64,000 nucleotides of DNA, taken from a bacterium. GTDB taxonomy: Bacteria; Arandabacterota; Arandabacteria; Arandabacterales; Arandabacteraceae. The stretch's first letter is position 1; each line of letters begins with the position of its first letter. The stretch covers positions 1 to 64,000 of the forward strand of contig JALGZP010000011.1 of NCBI GenBank assembly GCA_025774845.1, in the 5' to 3' direction. Shown in pieces: positions 37,208-46,054 of this stretch. Both the position numbers and the translations under genes were made by a program. Under the pieces are notes generated by a model. That model was not told the origin of the DNA. It saw nothing but the letters and a program-made list of their open reading frames with translations, and searched no databases.

Positions 37208-38188
37208 ATGGAACGACTGCCATGCGGTGTCGCTGGTGTCGGACACCTGGGCCAGCACCACGTCCGGATCTACAGGGAGCTACCACAAGCGGAGCTCGTC
37301 GGCATATACGACACGGATAACGAGCGGATGAAGGAGATAGCCGGAGCCCACGGCACCAGAGCATACGAGTCGCTCGAAAGTCTGCTCGACGATGTCCGCG
37401 CGGTGAGTCTCGTCGTGCCGACAAGCCTCCACTACGAGATTGGTAAGATCATTCTTGCGGCTGGCAGGCATGTGCTGATTGAAAAGCCGATTACCGAGCA
37501 GGTCAAGCACGGCTGGGAGCTTGTTGAGATGGCGCGGGCTAACGGCTTGACGCTTTACGCGGGGCATACTGAGAGGTTTTCGCCCCCATTGCGAAGTGCG
37601 CTCAAGTGGATCCGTAAGCCCAGATTCATAGAGGCCCTGAGAATGGCCGGATTCGGTGTTCGGGGGACGGATGTCTCCGTCATCCACGATCTCATGATCC
37701 ATGACATAGATCTTGTCCTCAGCACGGCCGAGTCGGATATCGAGAAGGTCGAGGCCATCGGTGTCCCTGTTCTGACACCCAATGTCGACATTGCAAACGC
37801 ACGGCTGTCCTTCGCCGACGGATCGATCGCCTCACTTACGGCAAGCAGGGTCTCCATCGAGAGGTTGAGAAAACTCAGACTCTTCCAGGAGGATACGTAT
37901 ATATCCATAGACTTCCTAAAACGGGACGCAAAGATATACCACAGGAAAATGGATGTTGAAGATCTGCCTCCGGGTCCGACGTCAAGCCTGGACATGCATG
38001 ATCTCGTCGAAATGGTAATGCCGCCCGTCAAGGATGAAGAGCCCCTTATGCTTGAGATTGCCGATTTCATCGCCAGTGCGCAGGGTGAGAAACAGCCTGA
38101 AGTCCCGGGTGAAACAGGTGTGAGAGCCCTGGAGATAGCGACGGAGATCGTCAGGGACATCGAGAGACGCCTGGCGATGTGGAGATAG
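37208..38188 (+). CDS. Gfo/Idh/MocA-type NAD(P)-dependent oxidoreductase
   Basis: The 326-residue protein has the Rossmann start GVAGVGHLGQHHVRIY, the EKP motif in HVLIEKPITEQ, and a C-terminal alpha/beta domain. The family oxidises or reduces sugars, often nucleotide sugars. The gene sits between lpxA and lpxB, where other bacteria have lpxI or the gnnA/gnnB pair that turns UDP-GlcNAc into its 3-amino form. GnnA belongs to the same family, so a lipid A precursor is a reasonable substrate, but no gnnB-type aminotransferase is adjacent. ATG 37208 is preceded by AAAGGGGAT; an upstream start would run through the terminator. Confidence 0.85.
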   Translation: MERLPCGVAGVGHLGQHHVRIYRELPQAELVGIYDTDNERMKEIAGAHGTRAYESLESLLDDVRAVSLVVPTSLHYEIGKIILAAGRHVLIEKPITEQVKHGWELVEMARANGLTLYAGHTERFSPPLRSALKWIRKPRFIEALRMAGFGVRGTDVSVIHDLMIHDIDLVLSTAESDIEKVEAIGVPVLTPNVDIANARLSFADGSIASLTASRVSIERLRKLRLFQEDTYISIDFLKRDAKIYHRKMDVEDLPPGPTSSLDMHDLVEMVMPPVKDEEPLMLEIADFIASAQGEKQPEVPGETGVRALEIATEIVRDIERRLAMWR

Positions 38189-38191
38189 TAG

Positions 38192-39325
38192 ATGGCAAAA
38201 AACATGATGATGATAACCGGTGAGGTATCCGGTGACCTCTATGGCTCGATGCTCGCCGCCGAGATAACATCCACAGACCCGGATGTCCGGATCAGCGGGA
38301 TCGGCGGTGACAGGATGAGGGAAGCCGGGGTGGATACCTTCCTTGACAGCAATGACCTGTCGGTTGTCGGTTTCTGGGAGGCCATCGTGCATCTCAGGAA
38401 ACTTCGCAGTGCTCTCAGCCAGGCGAAAGAGACCATAAGACAGCGAAAACCGGACGTGCTGATCTTGATAGACTACCCGGGTATGAACCTCCGTCTGGCA
38501 AGCTACGCGAAGGAGAGAGGCATCAAGGTGTTGTACTATGTCTCTCCTCAGATCTGGGCCTGGGGTCGAAACAGACTCAATCAGATCCGGAAGAACGTGG
38601 ACAAGATGGCGGTCATACTCCCGTTTGAGGTCGAGTTGTACGAAAAGGAGGGGATCGATGTCACCTATGTCGGTCATCCCCTGATTGACATAGTCAAGAC
38701 CGGTCTTGATGCCGACGCGTTCTCCACCGAGATGGGACTGGGCGGGAACGGTAACCTGGTGGCTCTTATGCCCGGCAGCCGCACCCAGGAGATAAAACAG
38801 CATATCCAGCCGCTGATAAAGACGGCATCACTTTTGAGAAAGCAGTTGCCTTCCGTCAGATTCATCCTTGTAAGCCTGCCGACCTTTCGCGAAATGCTCG
38901 AAAGGGAGATAGAGGAGGCCGGTGTGCCGATCACGGTTACCACAGACTACAGGTATGAAGCGTTGCGGTACAGCCGGCTTGCGATCGCCTGTTCGGGTAC
39001 GGCGACGCTCGAGGCCGCATTGCTCGGTACACCCATGATAGTGATATACAGGCTCGCGTTGTTTTCATGGCTGCTTGGCAAGCTGATAGTCAAGGTGCCG
39101 TATATCTCGCTGGCGAATCTCGTCGCTGGTGAGGAAGTGGTACCCGAGTTCATCCAGGGTGCGGTCAATCCAAAGACACTTGCAGACGAGGCGGTGAAAA
39201 TACTCACCGATGATTTGCGCCGCGAACACATAATCCGGCAGCTCGAGGCCGTGAGACAAAACCTTGGGCCCGGCGGGGCGACTGCCAGAACGGCCCGGCT
39301 GGCCCTGTCACTGATGTCAGAGTGA
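38192..39325 (+). CDS. lpxB: Lipid A disaccharide synthase
   Basis: The 377-residue GT19 enzyme has MITGEVSGDLYGSML at the start, IDYPGMNLRLA, YYVSPQIWAWG and the nucleotide site ALMPGSRTQEI, then ACSGTATLEAAL. It joins UDP-diacylglucosamine and lipid X to form the disaccharide. It follows the Gfo/Idh gene by three bases. No lpxH, lpxI or lpxG for the lipid X step is visible in the window. Confidence 0.96.
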   Translation: MAKNMMMITGEVSGDLYGSMLAAEITSTDPDVRISGIGGDRMREAGVDTFLDSNDLSVVGFWEAIVHLRKLRSALSQAKETIRQRKPDVLILIDYPGMNLRLASYAKERGIKVLYYVSPQIWAWGRNRLNQIRKNVDKMAVILPFEVELYEKEGIDVTYVGHPLIDIVKTGLDADAFSTEMGLGGNGNLVALMPGSRTQEIKQHIQPLIKTASLLRKQLPSVRFILVSLPTFREMLEREIEEAGVPITVTTDYRYEALRYSRLAIACSGTATLEAALLGTPMIVIYRLALFSWLLGKLIVKVPYISLANLVAGEEVVPEFIQGAVNPKTLADEAVKILTDDLRREHIIRQLEAVRQNLGPGGATARTARLALSLMSE

Positions 39326-39329
39326 GACG

Positions 39330-40007
39330 ATGCCGATCCGGTCTCGATTGGGAAAGCGCGTTCTCGAGGTGCTGGCGCGATGGGTGGGACCCCTGCTGGT
39401 AAGGCTGTTGGGGCTTACGCTCAGGATAGAGAAGTCGGGCGTTGAGAATATCGCGAAAGCCAGGGAGCTTTCCGGCAACCTGATATATGCTTTCTGGCAC
39501 GGGAGGTTGCTTATCCTGACGTATGTACACCGAAACGAGGGAAACGATGTCCTTGTGAGCACTCACCAGGATGGGGAATACATCGCACGCGTGCTGACCG
39601 GACTGGGGTTCGGCACGGTTCGGGGATCCTCCACCAGGGGAGGTACAGGTGCCGTTTTGAAGCTGACGGGTGCGGGAGCGGAAAAGCATGACATCGGAAT
39701 CACGCCGGATGGGCCGCACGGACCGAGGGAGCGCTGCCAGCCAGGGGTGATCTATGTCGCCAAGCGGAACCGGATGGCCGTGCTTCCACTGGCAGCCTGC
39801 CACAAATCCGGCCTGGTCTTATCCAGTTGGGACAGGTTCATGATTCCCCTCCCTTTTGCCAGGTGCAAGGTGGTGTATGGTGAACCCGTCCTGTATGACT
39901 CGTCCATGTCGGAAGAGTCCATAGAGGCGGCTGCACGGGATCTTGAGAAGCGGATCAGGGCCGTAACGCAAGAGGCGGACAATGGCTGTGGAAGAAACGC
40001 AGAATAA
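39330..40007 (+). CDS. DUF374 family lysophospholipid acyltransferase-like protein
   Basis: The 225-residue protein matches the DUF374 group of acyltransferases: FWHGRLLIL near residue 50, GSSTRGGTGAVLKL, then ITPDGPHGPRERCQPGVIYVAK and LPLAACHK. The His of the usual HxxxxD motif appears as STHQDGE. Proteins of this family lie in lipid A or Kdo clusters of many bacteria and are suspected to acylate lipid A, in place of LpxL. The gene starts four bases after lpxB and overlaps waaA by 26 bases. No LpxL or LpxM is in the window, which fits that role. Confidence 0.82.
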   Translation: MPIRSRLGKRVLEVLARWVGPLLVRLLGLTLRIEKSGVENIAKARELSGNLIYAFWHGRLLILTYVHRNEGNDVLVSTHQDGEYIARVLTGLGFGTVRGSSTRGGTGAVLKLTGAGAEKHDIGITPDGPHGPRERCQPGVIYVAKRNRMAVLPLAACHKSGLVLSSWDRFMIPLPFARCKVVYGEPVLYDSSMSEESIEAAARDLEKRIRAVTQEADNGCGRNAE

Positions 40008-41298
40008 GAGGTCCTGGCTTTCCCGGCTTCTCTTCGGGGTCTACAGGTTTGTGCCCTTGCCTGTCTACTTCGTTCTTCTGGCGGTCCATCATGTGTTCCC
40101 GCCCGCAAGGGCCAGACTTACCGAACGGCTCGCAATGCGGTGTCCCCCGGACAGGGGACGGCCCGTGATCTGGTTTCATGCCTCGTCGATGGGTGAGATC
40201 TCGACCATAGCCCCGGTGGTGGCGGAGATCAGGAAGAAAAGCGAGGACTGCACGCTTGTGGTCAGCACTATGACCGTCAGCGGTGGACGAAGGGCGCGCG
40301 AGATTCTCAAGTTACCTGATGTCTTTTTGATGCCGATCGATTTCCACCCGTGTATGAAAAGACTGATCCGGGGCCTGAAGCCGGCCACGCTGATCATCGG
40401 CGAAACCGAGATCTGGCCCAACATGATCTTTGAGGCCAAAAAGCAGGGTGTCCGGATCGTGTTGTTAAACGGCAGGATATCGCGGAAATCCTTCCCAAGA
40501 TACCGATTGGTCAGACCGCTGATCAAGGATGTGCTCTCATGTTTCAGTCTCCTTCTCATGCGGACGCAGACCGACGCGACACGAATAACGCACCTCGGCG
40601 CCGATCCCGATCGTGTCGAGGTCGCGGGGAATACGAAGTACGACATACTGCCGGGCCCATCGAGCCCCGCACACCGTGAGGAAACACGGCGGGGCTTGAG
40701 GATTCCAGAGGGGCAGAAGGTGATCACCCTTGGTTCGGCCAGGGAAGGCGAGTGCGAAATCGTGCTCGGGGCATTGTCGGTTGCCGGTATCGAACCTGCG
40801 CCCGTGCTGGTCATCGCCCCCCGCCATATGGTGCTTGTCGACCAGATCGAGCAGATCTGCCGGGACTTCGGCCGGCGTTACAGGACGGTATCGGGTGGAG
40901 CGGCCGTGGGTGGTGACAACGCCGACGGGGCCAATGTGATCATAATAGCTGAAATGGGACGACTTCTTGACATGTATGCAATATCGGACATCGCTATAGT
41001 AGGAGGGACATACAGACCCTTCGGCGGCCATAATCCCCTTGAGCCCGCGTCTCAGGGGGTCGTAACGATTGTCGGCCCGCACACGCAGAACATAGAAGAC
41101 GATATTGAATACCTCCGGTCAAGAGAGTGTGCCTTCATAGCCGGTGAGCAAGACCTCGGACCGTTGCTGGGTAAGATACTATCGGACGATACGAGACGTG
41201 AACGAATGGGCCGGGACGCCGCGAAAGCCGTGGAGGCCATGAAGGGCATCGCCAAGAAATGTGTGGAGATCATGGCGCGGAAGAACCTGCTCCCGTAG
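39982..41298 (+). CDS. waaA: Kdo transferase
   Basis: The 438-residue GT30 enzyme has an N-terminal membrane anchor (about 14-40), then VIWFHASSMGEISTIAPV with the catalytic Glu, ETEIWPNMIFEAK, LLNGRISRKSFPRY, and the sugar-nucleotide site with GGTYRPFGGHNPLEPA. It adds one or more Kdo residues to lipid IVA. The number added cannot be inferred. It starts inside the previous gene; lpxK follows after eight bases. Confidence 0.95.
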   Translation: MAVEETQNKRSWLSRLLFGVYRFVPLPVYFVLLAVHHVFPPARARLTERLAMRCPPDRGRPVIWFHASSMGEISTIAPVVAEIRKKSEDCTLVVSTMTVSGGRRAREILKLPDVFLMPIDFHPCMKRLIRGLKPATLIIGETEIWPNMIFEAKKQGVRIVLLNGRISRKSFPRYRLVRPLIKDVLSCFSLLLMRTQTDATRITHLGADPDRVEVAGNTKYDILPGPSSPAHREETRRGLRIPEGQKVITLGSAREGECEIVLGALSVAGIEPAPVLVIAPRHMVLVDQIEQICRDFGRRYRTVSGGAAVGGDNADGANVIIIAEMGRLLDMYAISDIAIVGGTYRPFGGHNPLEPASQGVVTIVGPHTQNIEDDIEYLRSRECAFIAGEQDLGPLLGKILSDDTRRERMGRDAAKAVEAMKGIAKKCVEIMARKNLLP

Positions 41299-41306
41299 GC
41301 GGTGAC

Positions 41307-42380
41307 ATGGACATCATCGACCTCAGAAAGATCAAACCCCCCGATGAAATCGGTGCTTTCAAAAGAGGTATCCTTTTTCCGGTACTCGCGCCGCTTTCGG
41401 GTGTGTACGCCCTGGCCTCACGACTCTGGCGGAGCACGCCCCCGAAGGTAACCGATCCCGGTGTGCCGGTCATAAGTATAGGCAGCATATCCGTCGGAGG
41501 CACCGGCAAGACACCACTGTGTATGCATGTTGCCCGGAGGTTCGCGGCGCGGGGGACACGCGTATGTGTCCTTTCGAGAGGCTACAGACGCCGGAGCAAG
41601 CGATCGCCGCTTGCCGTCAGTGACGGTGACCGCTTGCTGGCAACCGTCGAGGAGGCCGGAGACGAACCTTACATGATGGCCAGACGCCTGCCCGGTGTTG
41701 CAGTGATGGTCGGCAAGAACCGGATCGAGGGAGCGCTCGCGGCGAATGACATGTTCGCGCCTGCGCTCCTGGTGCTTGATGATGGGTTCCAGTACAGGCG
41801 TATTGCGAAATCCGCTGAGATCGTGTGTCTTGACCTTGCCTCGCTTAAATCCGGTGCAGCGGTGCTGCCACTGGGATCGTTGCGAGAGGGACTGTCGTCG
41901 GTGAAGGCGGATCACATTGTCGTGGTTTTTCTCCGGCACGGGGATCGTGTGCCATCACCCGGTGACATCAAACGGCTCCGATCTCGAAACGTCTTCTATG
42001 CCGCGCGCTCGAAGCCTTGCTTTGTGGATGGTAACGGTAAGGCCATCGATACCGGGGTTCCGGCGACGGACCGGGTCGCGATCGTGAGCGGTCTTGCCAG
42101 ACCGGCCGGTTTTGAGAAATCCTGTCTTGCGGCGGGTGTGAATGCGGCGGTCAGTATCCGTTTTGAGGATCACCACTGGTATCAGGAGGAAGACATCGAT
42201 AAGATAAAGTCAGTGATGAATGCCGGTCGTTGCAATCGCATAGTCACCACCGAAAAGGACATCTACAAGATGCCCGCCGAGCTTAAGGAGATGGCGATCG
42301 TTGCGCGGACAGATACCGAGATCGAAGAGGCCGATCGTTTCTGGAACCTGCTCGATGATAGAGTGAGGGTTGATCGATGA
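41307..42380 (+). CDS. lpxK: Tetraacyldisaccharide 4'-kinase
   Basis: The 357-residue membrane-bound P-loop kinase has IGSISVGGTGKTPLC as Walker A, then GYRRRSKRSPL, GDEPYMMARRLPGVAVMVGKNR and LLVLDDGFQYRRI. It phosphorylates the 4' position of the lipid A disaccharide. The start is the ATG at 41307 behind GGCGGTG; the frame is open into waaA. The stop overlaps nadB by four bases, tying nadB into the operon. Confidence 0.94.
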   Translation: MDIIDLRKIKPPDEIGAFKRGILFPVLAPLSGVYALASRLWRSTPPKVTDPGVPVISIGSISVGGTGKTPLCMHVARRFAARGTRVCVLSRGYRRRSKRSPLAVSDGDRLLATVEEAGDEPYMMARRLPGVAVMVGKNRIEGALAANDMFAPALLVLDDGFQYRRIAKSAEIVCLDLASLKSGAAVLPLGSLREGLSSVKADHIVVVFLRHGDRVPSPGDIKRLRSRNVFYAARSKPCFVDGNGKAIDTGVPATDRVAIVSGLARPAGFEKSCLAAGVNAAVSIRFEDHHWYQEEDIDKIKSVMNAGRCNRIVTTEKDIYKMPAELKEMAIVARTDTEIEEADRFWNLLDDRVRVDR

Positions 42381-43975
42381 ATGCAAACGAGTCGGACTTC
42401 CTCGTTGTCGGAAGCGGGATCGCCGGTCTCCTGGCTGCGATTAAACTCTCCGACTCGGGCAGTGTTACCCTGGTAACAAAGAAAAAGTGGACAGATTCAA
42501 ATACCAACTATGCCCAGGGCGGTATCGCGGTTCCCATCGGGGATGAGGACTCCGCCGACCTCCATATCCAGGATACGCTGACCGCCGGCTGCGGGTTGGG
42601 TCATCCCGAGGTGGTCGATTTCGTTGTTAAGCATGGGAAGCCCTGTCTCGAGGAACTGATCGGCATGGGAGTGACCTTCTCGTCCGAGGAGGACACCGGC
42701 AGAACCGGTCTGGCCCTCGGGCGGGAAGGTGGGCACACGGCGAGCAGGATAGTCCATTCCAAAGACCATACGGGACGCGAGATTGAAACGGTCCTGCTTG
42801 AGACACTGCGGTCGATCCCGGGTATCACGCTTCTGGAGAATCACATTGCCGTCGATCTCATTCTCGAATCGAAACGGCGGGGATGCAAGGTCAAGCCCGA
42901 CAGGTGCTGGGGCGCTTACGTGATGGACGTGATTGAGGGAAGTATCGAGCCCTTCCTCGCACGCGTCACAATTCTCGCGAGTGGTGGTGCGGGTAAGGTC
43001 TATCTCTATACGTCGAACCCCGACATCGCCACCGGGGACGGGATCGCAATGGCGTACCGGGCGGGGGCCCGGTGCTCGAACCTGGAGTTTGTACAGTTTC
43101 ATCCGACGTGTCTCTACCATCCGCGTGCCAAGAGTTTTCTCATATCGGAGGCCGTCCGGGGAGAAGGTGCCATCCTCAGAACGCTTGATGGCGAGGCCTT
43201 CATGAAAGCATACGATCCACGCGGTGAACTCGCATCCAGGGATATTGTTGCCAGGGCGGTCGATTCGGAGATGAAGCGAAAGGGTGACAAACACGTCCTG
43301 CTTGACCTGAGTGCGATCGACGGGACGCGTATCAGAGAGAGGTTTCCGAATATCTACAGGACGTGTCTTGACTTCGGAATCGATATCACGAGACAGCCGA
43401 TTCCCGTGGTCCCGGCTGCCCACTACATGTGCGGCGGGGTCGTTACCGATCTTACGGCGAGAACCGGAATAGAAGGGCTGGTTTGTGCCGGTGAGGTTGC
43501 TGCCACAGGTCTCCATGGGGCCAACCGCCTGGCCTCAAATTCACTCCTGGAGGCACTGGTGTTCGCCGGTGTATCCGCCTCGACGGCGGTAGGGATCAGG
43601 GACGAACGGGGTTCAGAGCTACCGCGGGTCGAACCCTGGCAGGACGAGGGTACGGCGGAGCTTAAGGAAGTGGTCTTCCTGGATCATGATTGGGACCAGG
43701 TGAGGACGCTGATGTGGGACTATGTCGGGATAGTGCGGTCCGACCAGAGGTTGAAGATTGCCAAGAAGCGGATCCGCCTCTTGAGAGAACAGATCGAAAC
43801 CTATTACTGGAACTATCGACTGACACCCGATCTGGTGGAACTGAGAAACATCGCGCTCGTAGGTGAGCTGATAATCAGGTGCGCGATGATGCGAAGGGAG
43901 AGCAGGGGTCTTCACTACAACATAGACTGCCCGGATGCTGACGATTCGGCATGGAAGCGAGATACCCTGTTGTAG
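42377..43975 (+). CDS. nadB: L-aspartate oxidase
   Basis: The 532-residue flavoprotein has the FAD motif FLVVGSGIAGLLAAIKLSDSG, the Gly-rich NTNYAQGGIAVP, HTASRIVHSKDHTG, the active-site region EFVQFHPTCLY, and HYMCGGVVTDLTART followed by HGANRLASNSLLEAL. It oxidises aspartate to iminoaspartate, the first step of NAD synthesis. nadA and nadC are not in the window. It could be confused with the succinate dehydrogenase flavoprotein, but length and lack of partner subunits favour NadB. Confidence 0.94.
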   Translation: MNANESDFLVVGSGIAGLLAAIKLSDSGSVTLVTKKKWTDSNTNYAQGGIAVPIGDEDSADLHIQDTLTAGCGLGHPEVVDFVVKHGKPCLEELIGMGVTFSSEEDTGRTGLALGREGGHTASRIVHSKDHTGREIETVLLETLRSIPGITLLENHIAVDLILESKRRGCKVKPDRCWGAYVMDVIEGSIEPFLARVTILASGGAGKVYLYTSNPDIATGDGIAMAYRAGARCSNLEFVQFHPTCLYHPRAKSFLISEAVRGEGAILRTLDGEAFMKAYDPRGELASRDIVARAVDSEMKRKGDKHVLLDLSAIDGTRIRERFPNIYRTCLDFGIDITRQPIPVVPAAHYMCGGVVTDLTARTGIEGLVCAGEVAATGLHGANRLASNSLLEALVFAGVSASTAVGIRDERGSELPRVEPWQDEGTAELKEVVFLDHDWDQVRTLMWDYVGIVRSDQRLKIAKKRIRLLREQIETYYWNYRLTPDLVELRNIALVGELIIRCAMMRRESRGLHYNIDCPDADDSAWKRDTLL

Positions 43976-43978
43976 ACT

Positions 43979-44494
43979 ATGAATCTTCTTCTTACCGGAG
44001 TACCCGGTGTCGGCAAGACAACCGTGATCGAGCGAATCGCTGCTTTGCTCGGTGATCGCGCGGGCGGCATCCTGACGAGAGAGATCCGGGAGGCCGGCAG
44101 ACGAACCGGGTTCTCGATCGAGTCTCTCGATGGTGAGCGTCGCGTTCTGGCCACAAGGCATCGAAAGGGTGGACCCCGGGTAGGACCCTACACGGTGATA
44201 GTCGAGAATCTCGAGAAGGTGGCCATCCGGGCTCTGGAGAGTGCAGTGGAAGCAGGGGACGTTGTGATCGTGGATGAGATCGGCAAGATGGAATTGCTTT
44301 CCGAGAAGTTCCGGGATATTATAATCAGGGTTCTTGATAGCGATGTCGACGTGGTTGCGACGCTCGGAGTGGCCAGGAACCCGTTTCTTGACGCAATAAG
44401 GAAGCGGCCTGATACAGAAATCATCGAAGTCACGATGAGCAACCGGAAAGAAATGGCTGCCAGGGTAACCGGGCTCATTGCGGCAGGCGGATAG
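43979..44494 (+). CDS. THEP1-type nucleoside-triphosphatase
   Basis: The 171-residue P-loop protein has Walker A LLTGVPGVGKTTVIERI at residues 4-20 and Walker B VVIVDEIGKMELLSEKFRD, with TREIREAGRRTGFSI between, as in THEP1/NTPase_1 proteins of thermophiles and man. These hydrolyse many NTPs in vitro; their cell role is unknown. It begins three bases after nadB and is followed by the MEMO1-AMMECR1 gene. Confidence 0.88.
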   Translation: MNLLLTGVPGVGKTTVIERIAALLGDRAGGILTREIREAGRRTGFSIESLDGERRVLATRHRKGGPRVGPYTVIVENLEKVAIRALESAVEAGDVVIVDEIGKMELLSEKFRDIIIRVLDSDVDVVATLGVARNPFLDAIRKRPDTEIIEVTMSNRKEMAARVTGLIAAGG

Positions 44495-44509
44495 CGGGAG
44501 TAAGCAGTG

Positions 44510-46054
44510 ATGAAGACCAGGATCCGTATTCTGAGATGTTCAATGCTTGTATGTCTTCTGGTTGTGATCCCTTTCGTGGCATGTTCAACGGAAGGGAATT
44601 CCCATGAAGAGGGGAGTGCTGAGATGGAGCCATCGGGAAAAGTCCGCGAACCGGCGGTCGCAGGCGCATTCTATCCAGGGACTGAGGAAGCGTTACGCGA
44701 TGCTGTCTCGAGTATGCTCGCCGCGGTTGAGCCCGCGGAGATCAGAGGTGAAGTTGTCGGCTTGATATCACCGCATGCCGGCTACATTTACTCCGGCCCA
44801 GTAGCCGCCCACGGCTACAAGCTCGTGGAAGGCCGGAGTTTCGACGCAGTCGTCGTGGTCGCCCCCAGTCACCACGCCTACTTCGATGGTAGTTCTGTAT
44901 ACGCTCTCGGTCCTTACAGAACACCCCTCGGGCTTGTCGACATCCATAAGGACCTTGCGGAGACGATCGTTGATTCGGACAAGTCCATAGGGTTCCATGC
45001 CCCGGCACACCAGAGCGAGCACTCGCTTGAAGTGCAACTGCCGTTTCTCCAGGTCGCCGTCCCGGACCTCAGGGTGGTCCCCATAGTGATGGGCGATCAG
45101 TCGCTTGCCAATTGCAGGCGGCTCGGACAGGCGATCGCATCCAGTGTTAAGAACATGAACGTTCTCCTGGTGGCGAGCAGCGACCTTTCGCACTTTCACC
45201 CCTACGACGAGGCTGTCGGGCTTGACAGGGTGATCGTGGACCGCATCGAAAAGTATGACTACGAAGGCCTTGCCGGTGACCTGAAGTCACGGAAGGCCGA
45301 GGCGTGTGGTGGAGGACCGATGATCACTGTGATGATTGCCTCGAAGGAGCTGGGGGCGTCTGAGGCCGTGACACTCAAGTACGCCAACTCGGGGGATGTT
45401 ACGAACGACAAGTCGGGTGTGGTCGGCTACCTTGCAGTCGCGCTCGTAAAGGAGGCATCGGTCGGTGTGGACCTGGGATTGGGACGGAGTGAAAAAGTGG
45501 AGTTGCTGAACCTTGCGCGGCGCACAATTGAGGCCAGGATCAAGGGTACGCCGCTGCCTGCGTCTGATACGGATTCGGCGTTGCTCAACGAGAAGATGGG
45601 CGCCTTTGTGACAATCACAAAGGGCGGGCAACTCAGGGGATGCATCGGGCACCTGAGGGGGATCGAACCGCTCCACAGCACGATCTCGAAGATGGCGGTC
45701 GCGGCGGCTACGGAGGATCCGAGGTTCCCGCCTCTGAGTCCTGATGAACTCGAGGATATTTCGCTTGAGATCTCGGTGCTGACCCCCTTCAAAAAGATCG
45801 TAAGTCCAGATGAAATCGAGGTCGGACGTGACGGTCTCTATATCGAAAAGGGCCACAACCATGGTGTGCTACTGCCCCAGGTAGCGACGGAGTACGGTTG
45901 GGATAGAGACGAGTTCCTCGAGCATACATGTGCCAAGGCCGGCCTCCCCAGTGGTGCATGGCGCGAGGGGTCGGATATCTACATCTTTTCAGCCCAGGTT
46001 TTCAATGAGAAGGAGCTCTCGGAAGAAGCTTCGTCCCAAGCAGAATCGGAATGA
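44510..46054 (+). CDS. Lipoprotein fusion of MEMO1 and AMMECR1 domains
   Basis: The 514-residue protein begins with a lipoprotein-type signal (MLVCLLVVIPFVACS, acceptor Cys near 25). The MEMO1 domain follows (about 45-300; ISPHAGYIYSG, APSHHAYFDG, ASSDLSHFHPYD, EACGGGP with metal-binding His, Asp and Cys). The AMMECR1 domain comes last (about 325-505; GAFVTITKGGQLRGCIGHL, PRFPPLSPDEL). MEMO1 and AMMECR1 homologues are usually cytoplasmic and co-occur with a radical SAM protein (the AmmeMemoRadiSam set); no such gene is nearby. Export to the envelope is unusual and the function unknown. The 3' end overlaps a convergent gene by 53 bases. Confidence 0.9.
   Translation: MKTRIRILRCSMLVCLLVVIPFVACSTEGNSHEEGSAEMEPSGKVREPAVAGAFYPGTEEALRDAVSSMLAAVEPAEIRGEVVGLISPHAGYIYSGPVAAHGYKLVEGRSFDAVVVVAPSHHAYFDGSSVYALGPYRTPLGLVDIHKDLAETIVDSDKSIGFHAPAHQSEHSLEVQLPFLQVAVPDLRVVPIVMGDQSLANCRRLGQAIASSVKNMNVLLVASSDLSHFHPYDEAVGLDRVIVDRIEKYDYEGLAGDLKSRKAEACGGGPMITVMIASKELGASEAVTLKYANSGDVTNDKSGVVGYLAVALVKEASVGVDLGLGRSEKVELLNLARRTIEARIKGTPLPASDTDSALLNEKMGAFVTITKGGQLRGCIGHLRGIEPLHSTISKMAVAAATEDPRFPPLSPDELEDISLEISVLTPFKKIVSPDEIEVGRDGLYIEKGHNHGVLLPQVATEYGWDRDEFLEHTCAKAGLPSGAWREGSDIYIFSAQVFNEKELSEEASSQAESE

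Noticed and set aside
36300-37424. A 374-codon frame on the minus strand across lpxA
   Set aside because: It is exactly antisense to lpxA, which has clear family motifs; the minus-strand product is Arg/Pro-rich with no recognisable domain and no ribosome site.
42497-43516. A 339-codon minus-strand frame opposite nadB
   Set aside because: It is a shadow of nadB caused by codon bias; no start signal or domain.
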